From a bacterium (GTDB lineage Bacteria; Planctomycetota; UBA1135; GCA-002686595), in assembly GCA_024226735.1 (NCBI GenBank), contig JAAELL010000421.1, positions 1 to 46,098 on the forward strand: a stretch of 46,098 nucleotides of DNA. Reading direction: 5' to 3'. The notes under the pieces are model-generated. The model was not told the origin of the DNA, made no database searches, and saw only the letters and a program-made list of their open reading frames with translations. Positions 30,393-38,159 of this stretch are shown one piece after another; within the stretch, counting starts at the first letter, position 1; each line of letters opens with the position of its first letter. A program made the translations under genes and the position numbers.

Positions 30393-32573
30393 ATGGGTGC
30401 CATGGCCCACTCGCAACACTCGATCGCCGCGACGCTGCTCGCCACCTACGCGTTGCTCACCCCCGCCGCGGCTCGCAGTCAAGGCGCGCCGTATCAACTC
30501 GTGTGGGAAGACGACTTCAGCGGGACCACCCTCGATCCCACGAGGTGGGGGCCGCAGATCGGGACCGGGTGCCCGGATCTGTGCGGATGGGGCAACAGCG
30601 AGCTGCAGTACTACCGCGCGGAGAACGCGACGGTCTCCGGCGGGCGGCTCACGATCACGGCGAAGGAAGAGCCGTTCGGGGGAAGGCAGTACACGTCCGC
30701 GAGATTGCGTACGAAGAACCTCGGCGATTTCGAGCGCGGACGCTTCGAGATGCGGGCGAAGCTGCCCATCGGCCGCGGCCTCTGGCCCGCGTTCTGGTTG
30801 TTGCCAACGGACAGCGTCTACGGCGTGTGGGCGGCGAGTGGCGAGATCGACGTCATGGAGAATGTCGGGCACGACCCGGACCGCGTCATCGGCACGATCC
30901 ACTACGGGGACTCCTACCCGGGCAACACTTCGTCGGGCGGCAGCTACACGCTTCCCTCGGGGACCTTCCACGACGACTTCCACGTCTTCGCCATCGAGTG
31001 GGACGACTCCGAGATGCGCTGGTACGTCGACGGGAACCTCTACTCGACCAAGACCTTCTGGTGGTCTTCCGGTGGACCGTATCCGGCCCCTTTCGACCAG
31101 CGCTTCTACATCCTCCTGAACCTGGCGGTCGGCGGCACCCTGCCCGGATCGCCGGACGCCTCGACCCAGTTTCCGCAGACGTTCGAGGTGGACTACGTGC
31201 GCGTCTACCAGGAGCCCGAGCACGACCTGGGCGACTGCGTCTGCGTGTTCGACGCGATGGAGCACGCCAACCCACTCGCCAACGGCTGGTTCACCTTCAA
31301 CGGCGGAAGCGCGGGCGGCGGCATCGGCGCCAACCTGGTCGACCTGCCTCCGGTCGAAGGGGGCAGCGCCTCGCTCGAGGCGGGCTGGGGCTCGGGCGGA
31401 ACACCCGGCTACTTCGGAGGCTTTGGGCGCACGAACCCGCAGGACCTCACTGGCGCGACCCACTTCGACATGTGGATTCATCCGGACGCCGGCCAGGACT
31501 ACGTGCTGGAGATCAACCTCCAAGACGACGACGACGGCGACGACGCGGTCCCCGGCAACCCCGACGGCGCCGACGACGAGTTCCAGTACGAGTTCGCCGT
31601 GAGCCCCACGGGCCCGGACGCGATCAGCGGCGGCGGGTGGCAGCGCGTCTCGATCCCCCTCGCGAGCTTCGTCGACGACAACTCCTACCACTACGGGGGC
31701 AACGGGGTCTTCGATCCGACGCCCGTCAGCGCGGGCGCGAACGGGCGCCTCGCCAACATCGTGTTCACGCTCATCAGCAACAGCGGTGCGAACGTGACCT
31801 TCCGCACGGACCGCTGGTCCTTCACCCGCCGCGTCAGCTCGATCTCCGGACGCTTGTGGAACGATGCGAACGGCGACGGTCTCCCCACCGGTGAGGTGGG
31901 CCTGAGCGGGGTGCGCGTCGAGCTCTTCGACGACCTCGGCACTGTCGTCGCCACCCACCTCACCAATGGCACGGGCGAGTACAGCTTCGGCCAACTCCTC
32001 GGCGGCCAGCTCGAGGTCCGCGTCGACCCGGCGACCCTGCCTCCCGGCACGACTCCGACCCACGACCCGGACGGAATCGTCACGCCCGGGCGGTTCGCGC
32101 TGGACCTCGCGTGCGAAGAGACCCGTATCGGTCAGGACTTCGGCTACAGCCCGCCCCCGGGCACGAGCTACTGCACGCCCGCCGTCCCGAACTCGACCGG
32201 TGCTCCGGCATCGATCCACGCGATCGGCAGCGACGCGGTCGCGGACCAGGACCTGACGCTGCTCGCCACGATCCTGCCCACCCATCAGTTCGGCTACTTT
32301 CTGACGTCCCAGACGCAGGGCTTCGTGATGAACCCCGGCGGCAGCGCCGGCAACCTGTGCCTCGGCGGCACGCTTGGCCGCTTCATCCAGCAGGTCCGAA
32401 ACTCCGGTGTCGCAGGCGAGTTCTCGATCACCGTGGACCTCACCGCGATGCCCGTCTCGCCACCAATGCCGGTGCAGGTCGGCGAGACGTGGAATTATCA
32501 GTGCTGGTACCGGGACGCGAACCCGGGGGTGACCAGCAATTTCACCGATGCGGTGGGCGTGACGTTCCATTGA
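30393..32573 (+). CDS. Secreted GH16 endo-beta-glucanase-type enzyme with CBM-like, SdrD-B-like and shared C-terminal domains, 726 aa
   Basis: Signal peptide at residues 1-30 (ATGs at 30393 and 30402 are both usable). Residues about 36-273 are glycoside hydrolase family 16: VWEDDFSG, GNSELQYY, GLWPAFWLLP and the catalytic GEIDVMEN with nucleophile Glu151, Asp153 and acid/base Glu156. GH16 enzymes cut beta-1,3/1,4-glucans, agars or carrageenans; the motif with one extra residue between Asp and Glu is typical of laminarinase/agarase-type members. Residues about 284-478 form a beta-sandwich carbohydrate-binding-like region, and about 484-588 an SdrD-B-like spacer (GRLWNDANGDGLPTGE). Residues 593-726 are the shared domain, ending TSNFTDAVGVTFH. 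The enzyme shows that this domain is attached to catalytic cargo. Confidence 0.9.
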   Translation: MGAMAHSQHSIAATLLATYALLTPAAARSQGAPYQLVWEDDFSGTTLDPTRWGPQIGTGCPDLCGWGNSELQYYRAENATVSGGRLTITAKEEPFGGRQYTSARLRTKNLGDFERGRFEMRAKLPIGRGLWPAFWLLPTDSVYGVWAASGEIDVMENVGHDPDRVIGTIHYGDSYPGNTSSGGSYTLPSGTFHDDFHVFAIEWDDSEMRWYVDGNLYSTKTFWWSSGGPYPAPFDQRFYILLNLAVGGTLPGSPDASTQFPQTFEVDYVRVYQEPEHDLGDCVCVFDAMEHANPLANGWFTFNGGSAGGGIGANLVDLPPVEGGSASLEAGWGSGGTPGYFGGFGRTNPQDLTGATHFDMWIHPDAGQDYVLEINLQDDDDGDDAVPGNPDGADDEFQYEFAVSPTGPDAISGGGWQRVSIPLASFVDDNSYHYGGNGVFDPTPVSAGANGRLANIVFTLISNSGANVTFRTDRWSFTRRVSSISGRLWNDANGDGLPTGEVGLSGVRVELFDDLGTVVATHLTNGTGEYSFGQLLGGQLEVRVDPATLPPGTTPTHDPDGIVTPGRFALDLACEETRIGQDFGYSPPPGTSYCTPAVPNSTGAPASIHAIGSDAVADQDLTLLATILPTHQFGYFLTSQTQGFVMNPGGSAGNLCLGGTLGRFIQQVRNSGVAGEFSITVDLTAMPVSPPMPVQVGETWNYQCWYRDANPGVTSNFTDAVGVTFH

Positions 32574-32589
32574 CCGAGGGGAGGGCAGC

Positions 32590-33151
32590 CTGCCCATAAT
32601 CGCCTTCGCTGAGCTCGACTCCGCGCTTCGCTCGAGGGCGCTCAACTGGCTCGCCCGGCATGCCAGCGAGAACCTCGGCGCCGAGCTGATGCTGCGCGCC
32701 GACGCGGCGAACCTGAGGGGATGGAGGGTCGAGGTCCTCGTCGCGAAGGACCCCGGCGGCATCGCCGGCATCTCGGTCCTGTCGCCCAGGGGTCTCTGGT
32801 TGGGCCGCCCAGGTACGGGCTCGACAGGTGGTCGTGCTCGAGCGCGACCGACGCGTCGTCTCGGTCCTGTGCCGATCGGGAGCGACCCCCGACTACGCGT
32901 GCATCGGCGGTACCTTCACGTTCCCCGAATACCGGCAACGCGGACTGGGCAAACACCTGTGCGCATTCCTGATCACCGAGCTCCTGCACGAGGTGTCCGC
33001 CGTCCAACTCATCGTCGTCGACGACAACCTGCCCGCGATCGCCCTCTACCGCAGCCTGGGCTTCACGACCGTGGCTCCGCGCCGCGCAGGTAGACCGTCC
33101 AATAGACGCACGCAACGAGCAGGCTACCGCCACACACGTTGCCCACTGTGA
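32590..33151 (+). pseudogene. Frameshifted GNAT-family acetyltransferase
   Basis: The first frame, with no good start codon, reads IIAFAELDSALRSRALNWL and GGIAGISVLSPRG. Near 32825 the sense moves to another frame: VVVLERDRRVVSVLCRSG, CIGGTFTFPEYRQRGLGKHL (the acetyl-CoA-binding R/Q-x-x-G-x-G/A motif), then VVDDNLPAIALYRSLGF, the usual GNAT end. The last 90 bases overlap the 3' end of the convergent transporter gene and no longer look like the family. Lacking a start and carrying a frameshift, it is almost certainly inactive. Confidence 0.75.
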
Positions 33152-33875
33152 CGACGACCAGATTGCGCACGGCACCGGCGACGAGCTCGCCTCCGCCGTC
33201 GGCCAGGACGAGCGCGTAGGGAAGGAAGAACCAGTTCGCGATCGAGTGCTCGAAGCCCAGCAAGACGAAGGCAGCCACGGGGAAGAGAACCGCGAGCAGC
33301 TTGTCCGTCAGGGTGTGTCCGCCCATCGCCAGCCAGACCGCCAGGCAGACGAGCGCGTTGCACAGCGTCGCGCGGGCGAATGCAGCGAGCACACCGAGCT
33401 CGGCCTTGGCCCACCCAATCGCGAGCGCCTTCTCGCCGACCTCGCCGCCGCCCATCGTGTGCGTGCCGGCGAGTACGACGAGCCCGACCGTCGCGAGCGC
33501 CCCTAGCACGTTGCCGAGATAGGCCAGCCCCCAGTTGCGCAGGAGCTCCCTGCTCGTGATGCGCTTCGACGCCCACGCCATCACGACGAGGTTGTTGCCG
33601 GTGAAGAGCTCCGCTCCCGCCAGAATCACGAGCACGAGTCCCAAGCAGAAGGCGAGCCCACCGAGCGCGCGCGTCGGGCCGAACCCGAGCGTCGAGCCGG
33701 ACACGACGACGGTGTACGCCAGCGCCCCCAGTGAGATGAACGCTCCCGCCAGAACACCGAGCACGAGCACGTCTTGCACCGAGCCGCGCGCCTTCGCGAC
33801 GCCGAGCGATTCGACGCGACGCGCGATCTCGGGCGGCGACCAGGCGTCCACATTCAGATCCCGCCGATCCCTCAT
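33063..33875 (-). CDS. Formate/nitrite transporter (FNT) family channel, 270 aa
   Basis: Six hydrophobic helices are visible, including VLVLGVLAGAFISLGALAYT, LVLVILAGAELFTGNN, LLRNWGLAYLGNVLGALAT, LCNALVCLAVWLAM and LLGFEHSIANWFFLPYAL. The family signatures AGAELFTGN, LCNxLVCLAVW and GFEHSIANM/W are present. The central pore His is expected in the GFEHSxAN loop. Family members pass formate, nitrite or hydrosulfide as pentamers in the inner membrane. The ATG at 33875 gives a cytoplasmic start of about 35 residues; the much longer upstream frame is antisense to the next gene. It is divergent from PEP synthase with 114 bp between, so shared control is possible. Confidence 0.9.
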   Translation of the reverse strand: MRDRRDLNVDAWSPPEIARRVESLGVAKARGSVQDVLVLGVLAGAFISLGALAYTVVVSGSTLGFGPTRALGGLAFCLGLVLVILAGAELFTGNNLVVMAWASKRITSRELLRNWGLAYLGNVLGALATVGLVVLAGTHTMGGGEVGEKALAIGWAKAELGVLAAFARATLCNALVCLAVWLAMGGHTLTDKLLAVLFPVAAFVLLGFEHSIANWFFLPYALVLADGGGELVAGAVRNLVVVTVGNVCGGSLLVACVYWTVYLRGAEPRS

Positions 33876-33989
33876 CGTCGCGGACCATTGGAGTCGCGCC
33901 GTGTGCAGGCGTCTGTAAGCCACTCGCCCACGGCCGACTACTCTCCCTGTCGTATCGCCAAATGCGCGGCGATCGGGTGCGGTGGCACG

Positions 33990-36389
33990 ATGACCCCCAC
34001 GGCTGCTCGCTTCCTGCTCCCCCTCGACGCGATCGGCCTCGACGATCTGGACCGCGTCGGCGGCAAGAACGCCGCACTCGGCGAGCTGCGCCGCACCGTC
34101 GGCCCGCAGGGTGTCGCCGTGCCCGATGGCTTCGTGGTCACGGTCGACGCCTTCCGGCGCCACCTCGAGCAGGAGGGGCTCGAGAGCCGCGTGCGCGAGC
34201 GACTCGCGGGTCTGGACGTGACCGACGTCGAAGCCCTGCGTGCCGCCGGCTCGGAGGTGCGCGCAGCCATCACCCGCCCCCCGCTTCCGGAGGACGTCGC
34301 CCGCGAGCTGGGCGAAGCCTACGCGTCGCTCTGCGCGGACGCCGCCGCGAGCGAGCTCGACGTGGCGGTTCGTTCGAGCGCGACGGCCGAGGACCTGCCT
34401 GAAGCCTCGTTCGCCGGCCAACAGGACACGTACCTCAACGTACGCGGTCACACTCCCCTCGCGCACGCGGTGCGCGCGTGCATGGCCTCGCTCTTCACCG
34501 ACCGCGCGATCGTCTACCGCACGGAGTTGGGCATCTCCCACGAGGACGTCGCGCTCTCGGTCGGCGTGCAGCGCATGGTGCGCTCCGACCTGGCCTGCGC
34601 GGGCGTCCTGTTCACCCTCGACACCGAGAGTGGTTTTCCGGACGTGTGCCTTGTGACCGGCGCGTGGGGGCTCGGTGAGCTCGTCGTGCAGGGCCGCGTC
34701 GACCCCGACGAATTCTGGGTCCACAAGCCGCGGCTCGAGGCCGGCTTCCGCCCGATCGTGCGCCGCGAGCTCGGTTCGAAACAACGTCGACTGGTCTACG
34801 CGACGGAGGGCGGCCGGCCGGTCCGCGAGGAGTGCGTCCCCGCCGCCGACCGCGAGCGCTTCGTGCTGTCCGACGACGAGGTCCTGCAGCTCGCCGGCTG
34901 GGGCACGTTGATCGAGCGCGCCTGGACCGAACGCGCCGGCCGCCCCATGCCCATGGACATCGAGTGGGCCAAGGACGGCTGTACCGGGAAGCTCTTCATC
35001 GTGCAGGCCAGACCGGAGACCGTGCACTCGCGTGCCGGCGCGGCGCTCGAGCTGTTCACGGTCCGTGGCGGCAAGCAGCGCATCCTGACGACCGGCAAGA
35101 GCGTGGGAGCCCGAGTCGCGAGCGGCCCGGTGCGGCTCGTGCGGAGCGTCGCGGACATGCGCGACGTGCGCGCCGGCGACGTCCTCGTCGCCGAGATGAC
35201 CGACCCCGACTGGGAACCCGTTCTCGCGCGCTGCAGCGCCGTCGTGACCGAGCGCGGGGGTCGCACGTGCCACGCCGCGATCGTGTCACGCGAGCTGGGC
35301 CTGCCGTGTGTCGTCGGAACAGGGGACGCGACCAGCGTTCTGGAGACGGGCAGCGAGGTGACCGTCTCCTGCGCCGAAGGTGACCTCGGCCACGTGTACG
35401 CAGGACGGGTGCCGTTCACGCGTGAAGAGCTCGATCCGGCGCAGCTCCCGCCTTCGCCCGTGCCACTGATGATCAACCTCGCCAACCCCGATCTGGCCTT
35501 CCGCGTCGCCCAGCTGCCGGCCGCGGGCGTCGGGCTGATGCGCATCGAGTTCCTCGTGAACCACTGGATCGGCGCGCACCCGATGGCGCTCGTACACCCC
35601 GAGCGGGTCGAGGATCCGGCGCAGCGCGCAGAGCTGTCCCGGCTGACCGCCGCGTTCGCCTCGCCGCGCGAGTTCTTCGTCCAGCGGCTCGCCGAGGGCG
35701 TCGGCCAGATCGGTGCCGCGTTCTGGCCGCGCGAGGTCATCGTGCGCTTTTCCGACTTCAAGACGAACGAGTACGCGACGCTCCTGGGCGGACGGGCCTT
35801 CGAGCCCGTCGAGGCCAACCCGATGATCGGGTTCCGCGGCGCGTCGCGCTACTACGACGAGCGCTACGCCGAGGGCTTCGCGCTCGAGTGCGAGGCCATC
35901 GCGCGTGTGCGGCGCGAGATGGGCCTCACGAACGTCATGGTGATGGTCCCGTTCTGCAGAACGCTCGAGGAGGGGCGCCGCGTGCTCGCCGCGATGGCAG
36001 CGGCTGGGCTTCCGCGCGGCGTAGACGGGCTCCTCACCTACGTGATGTGCGAGATCCCGAACAACGTCGTGCTGGCGGAGCAGTTCGCGGATCTGTTCGA
36101 TGGCTTCTCGATCGGCTCGAACGACCTGACGCAGCTGACGCTCGGCGTCGATCGGGATTCGGAGCTCCTCGCGCACCTGTTCGACGAGCGCGACCCCGGC
36201 GTGAAGTGGATGATCGAGCACGTCGTGCGCGCCGCGCACGCGAAGGGCAGCAAGGTCGGCATTTGCGGACAGGCGCCGAGCGACTACCCGGAGTTCGCCG
36301 CTTGGCTCGCCGAGATCGGAATCGACTCGATGTCGCTCAATCCGGACTCGATCGCACGCGTCGCGCGCAAGCTCGCGGCGGCGCGCTAG
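33990..36389 (+). CDS. ppsA: Phosphoenolpyruvate synthase, 799 aa
   Basis: Converts pyruvate and ATP to phosphoenolpyruvate, AMP and phosphate in gluconeogenesis. The N-terminal ATP-grasp part shows GGKNAALGEL, VAVRSSATAEDLPEASFAGQQ and WGLGELVVQG; the swivelling phosphohistidine domain shows TDPDWEP and ERGGRTCHAAI with catalytic His428; the C-terminal barrel shows LMRIEFLV, RFSDFKTNEY, NPMIGFRGASRY, GSNDLTQLTLGVDRDS and the active-site Cys in GICGQAPSDYPEF. All key residues are present and the length matches the family. The ATG at 33990 starts immediately before the conserved FLLPLDAIGL. It is the only obvious core-metabolism gene in the window. Confidence 0.95.
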   Translation: MTPTAARFLLPLDAIGLDDLDRVGGKNAALGELRRTVGPQGVAVPDGFVVTVDAFRRHLEQEGLESRVRERLAGLDVTDVEALRAAGSEVRAAITRPPLPEDVARELGEAYASLCADAAASELDVAVRSSATAEDLPEASFAGQQDTYLNVRGHTPLAHAVRACMASLFTDRAIVYRTELGISHEDVALSVGVQRMVRSDLACAGVLFTLDTESGFPDVCLVTGAWGLGELVVQGRVDPDEFWVHKPRLEAGFRPIVRRELGSKQRRLVYATEGGRPVREECVPAADRERFVLSDDEVLQLAGWGTLIERAWTERAGRPMPMDIEWAKDGCTGKLFIVQARPETVHSRAGAALELFTVRGGKQRILTTGKSVGARVASGPVRLVRSVADMRDVRAGDVLVAEMTDPDWEPVLARCSAVVTERGGRTCHAAIVSRELGLPCVVGTGDATSVLETGSEVTVSCAEGDLGHVYAGRVPFTREELDPAQLPPSPVPLMINLANPDLAFRVAQLPAAGVGLMRIEFLVNHWIGAHPMALVHPERVEDPAQRAELSRLTAAFASPREFFVQRLAEGVGQIGAAFWPREVIVRFSDFKTNEYATLLGGRAFEPVEANPMIGFRGASRYYDERYAEGFALECEAIARVRREMGLTNVMVMVPFCRTLEEGRRVLAAMAAAGLPRGVDGLLTYVMCEIPNNVVLAEQFADLFDGFSIGSNDLTQLTLGVDRDSELLAHLFDERDPGVKWMIEHVVRAAHAKGSKVGICGQAPSDYPEFAAWLAEIGIDSMSLNPDSIARVARKLAAAR

Positions 36390-36504
36390 CGGAGTTCCGG
36401 GACTTCCGCAGCGGGCCAAGTTGCGGGCAGCGACGACTCATGGCACGGTCGTCGACTCTCACTCGACGATTCGTCTGCCCCCGTCCCTCTCACCTGATTC
36501 GCCC

Positions 36505-37806
36505 ATGCATCGCCTCTTTGCTCTCATCGTCCTCGCCGCGCCCACGCTCTCCCAGGGCAATGACTCGTGCGCGAGTGCCCAGCCGATCACGGGCCTCGGC
36601 CCGCACATGTTCGACAACTCCGCGGCCACGACCGACGGCCAGCCCGATGCGCTCTGCGATGCGTTCGGAACACAGCAGATCGAGAACGACGTGTGGTTCT
36701 CGTGGACCTCCGCGACGACAGGTTCCTTTCGGCTGAGGACCTGTGGAACGACGACCGTCGATACCAAGATCGCCGTGTACGACGGCGCCTGCGGTGCCCC
36801 GGTCCTCGCCTGCAACGACGACACCTGCGGGCTCCAGTCCGAGGTCGTGTTCGACACCGTCCAGGGCTCGAGCTACTTGATCCGGGTCGGGACGTTCCCC
36901 GGCGCTGCCGGCGGCACGGGCGACTTCAACATCGTCAGCGACGCCCCGATCCTCAACCCGGCCAACGGACACTACTACCGCGCCGTGCCGGGTGACCGGA
37001 CCTGGGACGAGTCGCGACTCGCTGCGGCGGCATCGGTCTGGATGGGAGCGAACGGACACCTGGTCACCGTGAACGACCAGTCGGAGCACGACTTCCTCGA
37101 CACCGTGCTCGGCGATCCGACGACCGGCAACCTGAACCGGCACTGGATCGGCGGCTTCCAGGACCTCACGGACCCGGGCTACTCCGAGCCGGGCGGCGGT
37201 TGGAAGTGGATCACGGGCGAGCCCATGAGCTTCACCGTTTGGTGGCCGGGTGAGCCCAACAACGCGGGTTCGTTCGGTGCCGAGGATCTGATGGAGCTCC
37301 TGCACGGCCCCAACGTCCCCGGCCTCGCGTGGAACGACGTGGCCGACTTCGAACACAACGAGGGCTACGTCGTCGAGTTCGAACCCAGCGGCAACGTCGG
37401 CACGAGCTACTGCGGTCCCGCGATTCCGAACTCGAGCGGGCAAGCCGCTACGATCGTGGGCAGCGGCAGCCCGATCGCGTCGCTGAACAATCTGGTCGTG
37501 ACCGCGAACCTCATACCCGCAGGTCAGTTCGGCTACTTCCTCGTCGGCCAGACGCAGGGCTTCTTCAACCCGCCCGGCAGCCAGGGCCTGATCTGCCTGA
37601 CGGGCAACATCGGCCGGTACAACGCGGTCGCCGACATCATCCAGGGCCCGACCGGCAACCTCTCCGTCGATCTCACGGCGCTTCCCGTCAACCCTCCGCA
37701 GGCGGTGCAGGCGGGCGAGACGTGGAACTTCCAGTGCTGGTTCCGCGACAACAATCCGAACCTGACGAGCAACTTCACGGATGGGTTGAGCGTGATGTTC
37801 CTGTGA
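36505..37806 (+). CDS. Secreted C-type-lectin protein with CNDD module and shared C-terminal domain, 433 aa
   Basis: Signal peptide MHRLFALIVLAAPTLSQG from the ATG at 36505. Residues about 19-146 are one CNDD module (DSCASAQPITGLGP, DTKIAVY, LACNDDTCGL, SYLIRVGTFPG). Residues about 155-293 are a C-type-lectin-like domain: GHYYRAV, LAAAASVWMGANGHLVTVND, HWIGGFQD, WPGEPNN and LAWNDV. The EPN (250-252) and WND (276-278) motifs are the calcium/sugar-binding residues of mannose-type lectins, so carbohydrate binding is likely. Residues 302-433 are the shared domain (YCGPAIPNSSG, AGQFGYFLVG, LICLTGNIGRYN, ETWNFQCWFRD, TSNFTDGLSVMFL). Confidence 0.9.
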   Translation: MHRLFALIVLAAPTLSQGNDSCASAQPITGLGPHMFDNSAATTDGQPDALCDAFGTQQIENDVWFSWTSATTGSFRLRTCGTTTVDTKIAVYDGACGAPVLACNDDTCGLQSEVVFDTVQGSSYLIRVGTFPGAAGGTGDFNIVSDAPILNPANGHYYRAVPGDRTWDESRLAAAASVWMGANGHLVTVNDQSEHDFLDTVLGDPTTGNLNRHWIGGFQDLTDPGYSEPGGGWKWITGEPMSFTVWWPGEPNNAGSFGAEDLMELLHGPNVPGLAWNDVADFEHNEGYVVEFEPSGNVGTSYCGPAIPNSSGQAATIVGSGSPIASLNNLVVTANLIPAGQFGYFLVGQTQGFFNPPGSQGLICLTGNIGRYNAVADIIQGPTGNLSVDLTALPVNPPQAVQAGETWNFQCWFRDNNPNLTSNFTDGLSVMFL

Positions 37807-37819
37807 TGTGATACGGGGC

Positions 37820-37858
37820 CTTGGGGAGATGTAGGTACGGGACCGACACCTCCCCAAG
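37820..37858. terminator. Hairpin after the lectin gene
   Basis: cttggggag (37820-37828) pairs exactly with ctccccaag (37850-37858) over a 21-base loop, beginning 14 bp after the stop at 37806. Confidence 0.5.
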
Positions 37859-37899
37859 AGCTCGAAACGTCACAACCGATCGCATCCGTCGGCACAACC

Positions 37900-38031
37900 A
37901 CTGGTGTACGGGATCAAGCCATCGCTGCCGGGGCGACCTGGTACTGCCAGGCCTGGTACCGCGACACTTGCGGCATGCCGTGCTCGGTCTTCAACACGTC
38001 GAACGGATACCTGATCACGTTCGTGCCCTGA
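37900..38031 (+). pseudogene. Tail fragment of a divergent shared C-terminal domain
   Basis: The frame reads QAIAAGATWYCQAWYRD, CGMPCSVFNTSNGYLITFVP and stops at 38029-38031. The TWY.QAWYRD core and the -TSNGYLITF ending fit the shared domain, but with two extra cysteines and NGYLITF for FTDAVSVTF, so it belongs to a further subtype. No first half, start codon or signal peptide precedes it. Confidence 0.65.
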
Positions 38032-38159
38032 GACGAGACTGCCTCGCGAGCGAGCGGTGCCAGTCGGGTCACGCGGGTGAGTCCTTATGGGTGTCAGTGC
38101 TCCGCTTCCCCTACGATGTGGTGAACGAATACCACACGGACGCAGACCTGACCGACATC

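Noticed and set aside
29874..32771. 965-codon open frame on the minus strand
   Set aside because: Antisense to the GH16 gene, whose active-site motif and domain order are unambiguous; only its last part coincides with the real FG-GAP remnant.
33876..35273. 466-codon N-terminal extension of the FNT channel
   Set aside because: Antisense to PEP synthase; the six-helix channel is complete from 33875.
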